The notes under the pieces are model-generated. The model was given only the letters and a program-made list of their open reading frames with translations. It was not told the origin of the DNA and made no database searches. A program made the position numbers and the translations under genes. A stretch of DNA of 64,000 nucleotides from NCBI GenBank assembly GCA_025560025.1, contig CP048486.1, forward strand, positions 620,001 through 684,000, read 5' to 3'. This document shows positions 56,919 to 64,000 of this stretch, in pieces. The DNA is from Agrobacterium tumefaciens (lineage in GTDB: Bacteria; Pseudomonadota; Alphaproteobacteria; Rhizobiales; Rhizobiaceae). Within the stretch, counting starts at the first letter, position 1. Every line of letters begins with the position of its first letter.

Positions 56919-58160
56919 TCAGCTCCGGTAGTCGCCGTTGATCGCAACATATTCCTTGGTCAGATCGCAGGTCCAGACAGTGGCGGTGCCCTGACCGAGA
57001 CCGATATCCACCTTCACCGGAATGTCCTCCAGCCGCATCACGGCCGTGGTCTCGGCTTCCGAATAGGCGGGATCGCGTTCGCCATTGACGGCCACACGCA
57101 CGTCACCGAACCAGATGGCAAGACGATCACGATCGGCCATTTCGCCGGATTTACCGACAGCCATGACGACACGGCCCCAGTTGGCGTCTTCGCCGGCAAC
57201 GGCGGTCTTCACCAGCGGCGAATTGGCGATGGACAGGGCTATCTTCTTGGCGGCGGCATCGTTTTCCGCACCCGTGACGGTGACTTCCACCATCTTGCGC
57301 GCACCCTCACCGTCGCGCACCACCTGCAACGCCAGATCCTTCAAAAGATCGTTGAGCGCAGCGCGGAAGGAGGACAGACGCTCGTCATCGGCGCTCGTCA
57401 CCTTCACCTGGCCATCTTCAGCCGCCGCACCCGTGGCAAACAGCATCAGCGTGTCTGACGTGGACGTGTCGCTGTCGACCGTCACGGAATTGAAGGTTGG
57501 GCCGACACCGGCGGAAAGCAGGGATTGCAGGACGGCAGGCTCAATATCGGCATCCGTCACCACAAAAGAGAGCATCGTCGCCATATCGGGGGCAATCATG
57601 CCCGCCCCCTTGGAAATACCGTTGATCGTCACGATCACGCCGCCGATTTCGGCTGTGCGGGTCGCGACCTTGGGGTAGGTGTCGGTGGTCATGATCGCCT
57701 TGGCAGCTTCCTGCCAGAAATCGGCTTCCGCCCTGACGTTCATGTCGCCGAGAACACCGGCAAATTTCGAGGCATCGAGCGGTTCGCCGATCACGCCCGT
57801 CGATGCGAGAAACACTTCACCCTCAGAGCAGCCGACGGCGGCGGCGGCAGATTTCGCCGTCAGTTCGGTCGCCGCCTTGCCCTTGACACCGGTAAAGGCG
57901 TTGGCGTTGCCGGAATTGACCACCACGGCGCGCGCTACGCCGCCGCCGAGATTGGCGCGGCAGAAATCAACGGGGGCCGAGGGGCACTTCGATTTGGTGA
58001 AGACGCCTGCCACACTTGCCGGCTTGTCGAATACCATCAGGAGAACGTCAGTACGGTTCTTGTACTTGATGCCGGCGGCAGCCGTCGCCATGCGAACACC
58101 GCGCAGCGCGGGCATCTCGGGATAGGATTTCGGAGCGAGCGGGGAAACGGCAACGGACAT
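56919..58160 (-). CDS. argJ: Bifunctional ornithine acetyltransferase / N-acetylglutamate synthase
   Basis: 413 residues. Self-cleavage occurs at the conserved [12 protein letters not shown], making Thr195 the new N-terminal nucleophile of the beta chain. [12 protein letters not shown] and [18 protein letters not shown] are family marks. It recycles the acetyl group from N-acetylornithine to glutamate in arginine synthesis. Start ATG 58160 with an AGGCGCTTCCCC site. It follows the peptidyl-prolyl isomerase gene on the same strand. Confidence 0.95.
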   Translation of the reverse strand: MSVAVSPLAPKSYPEMPALRGVRMATAAAGIKYKNRTDVLLMVFDKPASVAGVFTKSKCPSAPVDFCRANLGGGVARAVVVNSGNANAFTGVKGKAATELTAKSAAAAVGCSEGEVFLASTGVIGEPLDASKFAGVLGDMNVRAEADFWQEAAKAIMTTDTYPKVATRTAEIGGVIVTINGISKGAGMIAPDMATMLSFVVTDADIEPAVLQSLLSAGVGPTFNSVTVDSDTSTSDTLMLFATGAAAEDGQVKVTSADDERLSSFRAALNDLLKDLALQVVRDGEGARKMVEVTVTGAENDAAAKKIALSIANSPLVKTAVAGEDANWGRVVMAVGKSGEMADRDRLAIWFGDVRVAVNGERDPAYSEAETTAVMRLEDIPVKVDIGLGQGTATVWTCDLTKEYVAINGDYRS

Positions 58161-58213
58161 GGGGAAGCGCCTGAAATTCTGGAAAAGAGAGGTATGGGAA
58201 TGCCTGAGATGAA

Positions 58214-58239
58214 ACGGGGCGGCCTGTAAGCCGCCCCGT
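58214..58239 (-). terminator. Terminator of the PpiC gene
   Basis: The arms ACGGGGCGGC (58214-58223) and GCCGCCCCGT (58230-58239) pair perfectly over a 6-nt loop, 14 bp after the stop and followed on the minus strand by TTTC. The short T tract makes it moderate. Confidence 0.65.
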
Positions 58240-58253
58240 AACATGGGTCATTA

Positions 58254-59117
58254 TTACTGCTGCGGCTGAGCCTGCTGTTCCTTCGTGGCTTCGTCGTAGC
58301 CCTTCTTAAGCGTCTCATCCATGATTTCGATCTTCTGGTCAGCCTTTGCCTTCTCGATGAGGGCAACGTACTTGTCACGCATGACAAGCTGACGAACCTG
58401 CGGCTCAACCTGCTCGAAAGCCGGCGGCGGAGCGATGCGCTTGTCTTCCAGCTTGATGACGTGGAAGCCGAACTGCGTCTTCACAGGGGTCTTGGTGTAG
58501 GCGCCCTTTTCGAGGCCGAAAGCGGCTTCTTCGAATTCCGGCACCATGCGGCCCTTGCCGAACCAGCCGAGATCGCCACCGTCATCCTTGTTGGAATCGG
58601 TCGACTTCTCCTTGGCGAGGGCTGCGAACTCCTTGCCCGAATCAAGCTGCTTGATGATGTCCTTGGCTTCATCTTCGCTCGCGACCAGAATGTGGGCGGC
58701 CTTGATTTCTTCTTCCTGAGGCAGGGCTGCGACTTCCTTGTCGTAACGCGCCTTCACTTCGTCGGCGGTAACGGCATCGACCACATGCTTGCGGAAATAG
58801 GCATTGTGCAGCTCACGGTCCTGGATGAATTCCATGCGCTTCTTGAAATCCTCGGTCTTTTCGAGACCTTCTGCGCTGGCGTTCTTCACCAGAAGCTTGA
58901 CGTCGATCGCGCCGGAAAGGGCTGCAACCTTCTTCTGCTCGTCGGGAAGCTGCGCGAGCTGCGGGTCGAGATTGCCCATGGCGAGGTCGAGTTCGGACTG
59001 GTGGATTTCCAGATCGCCGACCTTGGCGACAACCTTGTCTTCCTGTGCGAAAGCCGGAAGCTGGAGGCCGAGCGTGGCCACAATCACCGCAGCCGCAATT
59101 TTATTATAGCGCAACAT
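58254..59117 (-). CDS. Periplasmic parvulin-type peptidyl-prolyl isomerase
   Basis: 287 residues. A signal peptide ends at about residue 24 (LQLPAFA). A helical chaperone-like part follows (45-130), then a parvulin domain at about 136-230 (AAHILVASEDEAKDI, DGGDLGWFGKGRMVPEFEEAAF, QFGFHVIKLED). The tail is Gln-rich (KEQQAQPQQ). It assists folding of exported proteins. Its position divergent from secA links export and folding. Start ATG 59117 with AAAGGTTC before it. Confidence 0.92.
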   Translation of the reverse strand: MLRYNKIAAAVIVATLGLQLPAFAQEDKVVAKVGDLEIHQSELDLAMGNLDPQLAQLPDEQKKVAALSGAIDVKLLVKNASAEGLEKTEDFKKRMEFIQDRELHNAYFRKHVVDAVTADEVKARYDKEVAALPQEEEIKAAHILVASEDEAKDIIKQLDSGKEFAALAKEKSTDSNKDDGGDLGWFGKGRMVPEFEEAAFGLEKGAYTKTPVKTQFGFHVIKLEDKRIAPPPAFEQVEPQVRQLVMRDKYVALIEKAKADQKIEIMDETLKKGYDEATKEQQAQPQQ

Positions 59118-59359
59118 TTTGAACCTTTCGGGGACAATGCCGGCTCCAGACATGGTTTCCGGCTCTGAAAAAACTTCCAAACACCGGATTGTGGCCATTC
59201 TGTAACGGGCAGAACCGTTGACATCATTTGCCCCCCCTCTTATCTGTCACGCAACCTCGCGTCCAGATACGTTGAAGGGCGAAGTCCGTCATTTGTGCTG
59301 AAAACAGCGTGACGGAGAACAGCGCCCGGCAAAACGGAATTTCAGAAAGGGCCAGTAAG

Positions 59360-62077
59360 ATGGTCAGTCTCGGCGGAATAGCCCGCAAGTTGTTCGGTTC
59401 GGCAAATGATCGCCGCGTCCGCTCCTATAAAAGCAAGATCGCAGCCATCAATGCGCTGGAAGAGGCCACCAAGGCACTCTCCGACGAAGCGCTGGCGGCC
59501 AAGACGGCGGAATTCCGCCAGCAGCTTGCCGATGGCAAGACGCTGGATGACCTGCTGATCCCGGCTTTCGCCGTCGCCCGTGAGGCGTCGCGCCGCGTTC
59601 TGCACATGCGCCCCTTCGACGTGCAGCTGACCGGCGGCATGATTCTGCATGGCGGCGCCATCGCCGAAATGAAGACCGGTGAAGGCAAGACACTGGTGGC
59701 GACCCTTGCGGTCTACCTCAACGCGCTCGCCGGCAAGGGCGTGCATGTCGTTACCGTCAACGACTACCTCGCCAAGCGCGACGCCGCCACGATGAGCAGG
59801 CTCTATGGCTTCCTCGGCCTGACGACCGGCGTCATCGTGCACGGCCTGGACGACGACCAGCGCCGCGAGGCCTATGCCTGCGACATCACCTACGCGACAA
59901 ATAACGAACTCGGCTTCGATTATCTGCGCGACAACATGAAATATGATCGCGCCCAGATGGTGCAGCGTGGCCACAACTACGCCATCGTCGACGAAGTCGA
60001 CTCGATCCTGGTCGATGAGGCGCGCACGCCGCTCATCATTTCCGGCCCGCTGGACGATCGCTCCGATCTTTACAACACCATCGACGCTTTCATTCCGCTT
60101 CTGTCGCCGGAAGATTACGAGATCGACGAGAAGCAGCGTTCGGCCAACTTCTCCGAAGACGGCACCGAGAAGCTCGAGAACCTGCTGCGTCAGGCGGGCC
60201 TTCTGAAGGGCGAATCGCTTTACGACATCGAAAACGTCGCCATCGTCCACCACATCAACAACGCGCTGAAGGCCCACAAGCTCTTTACCCGCGACAAGGA
60301 CTACATCGTCCGCAACGACGAGATCGTCATCATCGACGAGTTTACCGGCCGCATGATGCCCGGCCGCCGTTATTCCGAAGGTCAGCACCAGGCGCTGGAA
60401 GCCAAGGAAAAGGTGCAGATCCAGCCGGAAAACCAGACGCTTTCCTCCGTCACCTTCCAGAACTATTTCCGCATGTACTCAAAGCTTGCCGGCATGACCG
60501 GTACGGCATCGACGGAAGCGGAAGAATTCGGCAACATCTACGGCCTCGATGTCATCGAAGTGCCGACCAACCTGCCGATCCAGCGTATCGACGAGGATGA
60601 CGAGGTTTACCGCACCGGCGAGGAGAAATTCCTGGCCATCATCACCGAGATCAAGGCGGCGCATGAACGCGGCCAGCCGGTTCTCGTCGGCACCACGTCG
60701 ATCGAAAAATCCGAACTTCTGGCCCATATGCTGCGCCAGTCCGGCTTTACCGATTTCCAGGTCCTGAACGCCCGTTATCACGAGCAGGAAGCCTATATCG
60801 TTTCGCAGGCCGGCGTTCCCGGCGCCGTGACCATCGCCACCAACATGGCCGGCCGCGGTACCGACATCCAGCTTGGCGGCAACGTCGACATGCGCCTCGA
60901 GCGCGAGCTGGAAGGCATGGAGCCGGGTCCCGAGCTTGATGCCAAGGAAGAGGCGATCCGCGCCGAGATCAAGGTGCTCAAGGAAAAGGCGCTTGCCGCC
61001 GGCGGTCTTTACGTCATCGCCACCGAGCGCCACGAAAGCCGCCGTATCGACAACCAGCTGCGCGGCCGTTCCGGCCGTCAGGGCGACCCCGGCCGCTCGA
61101 AATTCTATCTGTCGCTCCAGGATGACCTGATGCGCATCTTCGGCTCCGAGCGCATGGACTCGATGCTGCAGAAGCTCGGTCTGAAGGAAGGCGAGGCCAT
61201 CGTCCATCCCTGGATCAACAAGGCGCTGGAACGCGCCCAGAAGAAGGTCGAAGCCCGCAACTTCGAGACCCGCAAGAACCTTCTGAAATATGACGACGTG
61301 CTGAATGATCAGCGCAAGGTGATCTTCGATCAGCGCCTCGAGCTGATGGAAGCCGACAATATCGGCGAAACCGCAGCCGACATGCGCAATGAAGTCATCG
61401 AAACGCTCGTCGCCAAGCATATTCCCGAAAATGCCTATGCCGAACAGTGGGATATCGCCGGCCTGAAGGCGGGTATCGCCCAGTTCCTGAACCTCGACCT
61501 CCCGGTGGAGGAATGGGCCAAGGAAGAAGGCATCGCCGAGGACGACATTCTTCAGCGCGTTACCGAGGCGGCCGACAAATACGCCGACGAGCGTGCGGAA
61601 CGTTTCGGTCCCGAGATCATGACCTATGTGGAACGTTCGGTCATTCTCCAGACGATCGACCATCTGTGGCGCGAACATATCGTCAATCTCGACCATCTGC
61701 GCTCCGTCGTCGGTTTCCGTGGTTACGCCCAGCGCGATCCGTTGCAGGAATACAAGGCGGAAGCCTTCGAGCTGTTCCAGGCACTGCTTGCCAATCTGCG
61801 TGAAGGCGTCACCGCCCAGCTGATGCGCGTGGAACTCGTGCAGCAGGAACCGCAGCAGCCGGAACTGCCGGAAATGACCGCACATCACCTCGACCCGGTC
61901 ACGGGCGAAGACGAGATGTCGCATGGCGGACAAGTCGTGCCGGTTGCTTTCGTGCCGAGCGAGGAGCGCGATCCGGAAAACCCCGCCACCTGGGGCCGTA
62001 TCGGCCGCAACGAAATGTGCCCCTGCGGTTCGGGCAAGAAATACAAGCACTGCCACGGCGTTTACGAACAGGCTTAA
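59360..62077 (+). CDS. secA: Preprotein translocase ATPase SecA
   Basis: 905 residues, normal for alphaproteobacteria. Walker A is KTGEGKT at 105-111, Walker [12 protein letters not shown], and the helicase motif region includes [16 protein letters not shown] and [10 protein letters not shown]. The C-terminal zinc finger [14 protein letters not shown] starts at residue 887 and is complete. It drives Sec-dependent export through SecYEG and binds SecB. ATG 59360 has AAGGGCCAGTA before it. A strong terminator follows at 62098. Confidence 0.96.
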   Translation: MVSLGGIARKLFGSANDRRVRSYKSKIAAINALEEATKALSDEALAAKTAEFRQQLADGKTLDDLLIPAFAVAREASRRVLHMRPFDVQLTGGMILHGGAIAEMKTGEGKTLVATLAVYLNALAGKGVHVVTVNDYLAKRDAATMSRLYGFLGLTTGVIVHGLDDDQRREAYACDITYATNNELGFDYLRDNMKYDRAQMVQRGHNYAIVDEVDSILVDEARTPLIISGPLDDRSDLYNTIDAFIPLLSPEDYEIDEKQRSANFSEDGTEKLENLLRQAGLLKGESLYDIENVAIVHHINNALKAHKLFTRDKDYIVRNDEIVIIDEFTGRMMPGRRYSEGQHQALEAKEKVQIQPENQTLSSVTFQNYFRMYSKLAGMTGTASTEAEEFGNIYGLDVIEVPTNLPIQRIDEDDEVYRTGEEKFLAIITEIKAAHERGQPVLVGTTSIEKSELLAHMLRQSGFTDFQVLNARYHEQEAYIVSQAGVPGAVTIATNMAGRGTDIQLGGNVDMRLERELEGMEPGPELDAKEEAIRAEIKVLKEKALAAGGLYVIATERHESRRIDNQLRGRSGRQGDPGRSKFYLSLQDDLMRIFGSERMDSMLQKLGLKEGEAIVHPWINKALERAQKKVEARNFETRKNLLKYDDVLNDQRKVIFDQRLELMEADNIGETAADMRNEVIETLVAKHIPENAYAEQWDIAGLKAGIAQFLNLDLPVEEWAKEEGIAEDDILQRVTEAADKYADERAERFGPEIMTYVERSVILQTIDHLWREHIVNLDHLRSVVGFRGYAQRDPLQEYKAEAFELFQALLANLREGVTAQLMRVELVQQEPQQPELPEMTAHHLDPVTGEDEMSHGGQVVPVAFVPSEERDPENPATWGRIGRNEMCPCGSGKKYKHCHGVYEQA

Positions 62078-62097
62078 GCCCGGTCGACCAGAAATGA

Positions 62098-62135
62098 AAA
62101 ATCGCCCGTAACCCGCGTTACGGGCGATTTTGTTT
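62098..62135 (+). terminator. SecA terminator
   Basis: A perfect 15-bp stem (AAAATCGCCCGTAAC at 62098-62112 with 62117-62131) has a 4-nt loop and is followed by GTTTG. It lies 20 bp after the secA stop. Confidence 0.85.
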
Positions 62136-62222
62136 GTGGCGGATCGTTGCCACCGATCGGGGTGTTGACTGGTATTCGCACTTTCCATATGGGAGCCGGA
62201 TCATCTGCTGGAAACTGCCCCC

Positions 62223-63116
62223 ATGGCCCCTCGCGATCTCGCCGCCTATATTTTTCTCGCACTCGCGTGGGGTGTGTCTTTCCTGCTGCTTCTCCATGTT
62301 GTGGCCGCCTTCGGCTGGATAGGCGCAGTCACACTTCGCTCGCTGATGACCGCCGTGGCCCTCTTTCTCATCGCGCTCGCGGCGCGCCGGAAGCTCACAT
62401 TTTCTGCGGGCTGGCGGGCATTTGCAATTGTCGGCGCAACGACGGTCGCTGGGCAATTGATCGGCCTGTCCTACGCGACACCCCAGATCGGCACCGCAAT
62501 GGCCGCCATTCTGGTCGCCACAATCCCACTTTTTTCCATGCTCATTTCGCAGATATGGGGGATCGAGCGGCTGACGCGACAGGGAATTGCGGGTCTCGTC
62601 ATCGGATTTGCCGGCATTGTCCTGCTTGTCGGTTTTCCCGCCGTGCCCGTTACCACCGGCTTCATCATCGGCTGCGCCGCCGCTGTCGCCGCCTGCATCT
62701 GCGCCGCCTATGGCAGTAATTATGCGAGCCTTCACCTGAAAGGGGTGGGCTCCTGGGAAATCACCATCGGCTCCTTCCTGACCGGCGGCCTGATGACCTT
62801 CCCGCTTCTTCTCGCCGTACCCTTGCCCGGAACGCCGGGTCTTGTCGATTACGGATATCTTCTCATCCAGGCGGTCGTCATGAGCGGCCTCACCTACATC
62901 ACCTATTTCCGGCTTGTCTCCTCCATCGGCGCGACCAAGGCGATCAGCGTGGAGTTCGCCGTAACTGTCGTCGCGGTGCTCGTCGGCGCCCTGGTGCTCG
63001 ATGAACCCCTATCGCTTCCCCAGCTGTTTGGCGCCGGCATCATCATACTGGGCTGCGCATTGGTACTTGATCTCCTGCCCGGCAGGAAAGCACCGCCCAC
63101 GCCATCGGGGGCATGA
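62223..63116 (+). CDS. EamA/DMT family transporter
   Basis: 297 residues, ten hydrophobic segments in two five-helix EamA repeats. FLALAWGVSFLLLLHVV near the start and FAVTVVAVLVGALVLDEP in the second repeat (the EamA end motif) show the family. It probably exports a small metabolite; the substrate is unknown. ATG at 62223 is weakly preceded by GCCCC. A 91-bp gap with the secA terminator separates it from secA. Confidence 0.85.
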   Translation: MAPRDLAAYIFLALAWGVSFLLLLHVVAAFGWIGAVTLRSLMTAVALFLIALAARRKLTFSAGWRAFAIVGATTVAGQLIGLSYATPQIGTAMAAILVATIPLFSMLISQIWGIERLTRQGIAGLVIGFAGIVLLVGFPAVPVTTGFIIGCAAAVAACICAAYGSNYASLHLKGVGSWEITIGSFLTGGLMTFPLLLAVPLPGTPGLVDYGYLLIQAVVMSGLTYITYFRLVSSIGATKAISVEFAVTVVAVLVGALVLDEPLSLPQLFGAGIIILGCALVLDLLPGRKAPPTPSGA

Positions 63117-63197
63117 AGGGTTTATTAGCGTTTTCCACTAATAGTCGTGCCGGTCGTAACAGATCACACGGGATCGCGTTTTCAACGCGAGGGAAAA

Positions 63198-64000
63198 ATG
63201 CAACCGGGCAATTCAGACTATGAGCATTATTGGGACCCGCTCAGGGCTCTCCTGATGCTGCTCGGCATTCCCTATCACGCCTCGCTGCTCTACAGCCACG
63301 CCCTGCCCTGGGACATCAAAGATTTCGAGACCAGCCCGTTCCTGAGCGCGCTTGGAGCGGCATTCGTGACGTTCCGCATGCCTGCGTTTTTTCTCGTCGC
63401 CGGGTATTTCTCGGTCATGGTCATCGGCAAAAAAGGCAGGATGCGCTGGCTCAAACAGCGCTTCCTGCGCCTTGGCATACCCTTCGTCGTGGCGGTGCTC
63501 CTGCTTGGGCCATCACAGCTTTTCATGCTCAAACTGTCGGAATTTGCCAAGGGCGACATCACTGCCGGCGAAATGATGCAGAACCTGCCGGATCTGTTGC
63601 AGCCGAGCGAGCAGTGGATCATGCATCTATGGTTCCTGCCTGCCCTTCTCGCCTATTCGGTGCTGCTTGCGGGCCTCTTGCATCTCCTGGAGCAACCACC
63701 GTTTGCAGATGCAAAAGACTGGCTCGACAGGGTGAAGGACCGATATCCGCGCCTGTTCTTCACCGCCCTCTGCGCCCTCCCCGTTCTGTGGGAATTGTTG
63801 GTTTATGGCTCCGACCTGCTTGCCGCGAAAAGCGAAAACAGCGTTTTTCTTCTTTATGAACGGGCCTCGGACCCCTATGCGCGCTATCTGCCATTCTTTT
63901 TAATCGGGGCTCTGCTGCGCCGTGACAGAAGCCTGTTTCACCGCTTTCGCCAGACCGGCATTCTCACGGGTATCGTCGCGTCCGGTTCCATCGCGACGGC
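63198..64000 (+). CDS. Acyltransferase family 3-like membrane protein (5' part, cut by window edge)
   Basis: At least 267 residues are visible before the right edge. Hydrophobic helices and the N-terminal YWDPLRALLMLLGIPYHASLL pattern (shown in part) match OpgC/acyltransferase-3 proteins that transfer acyl groups to glucans, sugars or antibiotics. FRMPAFFLVAGYFSVM and WIMHLWFLPALL follow. The ATG at 63198 follows CGCGAGGGAAAA. The 81-bp region after the EamA gene has no terminator hairpin that I could identify. Confidence 0.78.
   Translation, partial: MQPGNSDYEHYWDPLRALLMLLGIPYHASLLYSHALPWDIKDFETSPFLSALGAAFVTFRMPAFFLVAGYFSVMVIGKKGRMRWLKQRFLRLGIPFVVAVLLLGPSQLFMLKLSEFAKGDITAGEMMQNLPDLLQPSEQWIMHLWFLPALLAYSVLLAGLLHLLEQPPFADAKDWLDRVKDRYPRLFFTALCALPVLWELLVYGSDLLAAKSENSVFLLYERASDPYARYLPFFLIGALLRRDRSLFHRFRQTGILTGIVASGSIAT

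Noticed and set aside
60479..62188. Long minus-strand frame opposite secA
   Set aside because: The secA reading frame is certain; the antisense translation is low-complexity shadow.

Overview
The window looks like a piece of a Rhizobiaceae genome, most probably the Agrobacterium tumefaciens/fabrum complex. The base composition is high in G+C. The gene set includes a BigR/Blh sulfur operon, a PruR-DcpA pterin/c-di-GMP pair and a rhizobial-type L-rhamnose locus (rhaDI / rhaRSTPQUK). Short mosaic palindromes typical of rhizobial intergenic DNA are scattered through it. In A. tumefaciens C58 the bigR and pruR-dcpA loci are, from memory, on the linear chromosome; the replicon cannot be proved from the sequence. 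I saw no tRNA, rRNA, CRISPR array, insertion sequence, integrase or phage gene. Almost all of the window is dense, intact coding sequence.

Layout. 1-5.3 kb: the start of a peptide-type ABC permease, a LysE exporter, a GntR/FCD regulator, and a GlxA-like AraC regulator facing a hydrolase-SDR-membrane protein operon that ends in a strong terminator. 5.4-7.9 kb: the blh-bigR-yeeE-yeeE sulfur operon behind a near-perfect palindrome on its promoter. 8.0-9.5 kb: gpmI. 9.7-24.7 kb: a branched-chain amino acid catabolism island. The minus-strand bkdA1-bkdA2-bkdC genes with an acyl-CoA dehydrogenase and a thiolase diverge from a plus-strand lrp-ivd-mccB-mccA-mvaB-liuC operon, which covers leucine degradation from 4-methyl-2-oxopentanoate to acetyl-CoA and acetoacetate. 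panC-panB follow. 24.8-35.9 kb: the rhamnose regulon, with rhaDI on the minus strand and rhaRSTPQUK on the plus strand, divided by a 73-bp inverted-arm operator.

36-43.9 kb: a second hydrolase paralogous to the one at 3.1 kb, an FkbM methyltransferase, pruR-dcpA, an aldehyde dehydrogenase and an AlkD-like protein. 43.9-47.7 kb: a sulfate/thiosulfate ABC importer (sbp-cysT-cysW-cysA). 47.9-56 kb: a 3-hydroxyisobutyryl-CoA hydrolase, small hypothetical genes, an SH3 protein with an unusual Arg/Asp-rich tail, ubiG, the comF-grxC-nitrilase-DUF1178 run, an NDUFAF5-like methyltransferase and an orphan Flp pilin. 56-64 kb: the core cluster mutT-GNAT-argJ-PpiC facing secA, then an EamA transporter and the start of an acyltransferase.

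Themes. (1) Several catabolic or transport operons sit beside their regulator with palindromic or repeated operator-like DNA in the shared promoter. (2) Both complete ABC operons have a hairpin directly after the binding-protein gene, which suggests differential expression. (3) Five mosaic palindromes of related design occupy gene ends. (4) Some starts are non-ATG, as judged from Shine-Dalgarno placement (thiolase, dcpA and the hydroxyisobutyryl-CoA hydrolase with TTG; the first YeeE and the SH3 protein with GTG). I found no clearly unprecedented system. The best leads are the operator architectures, the palindrome family and a few proteins with odd domains.
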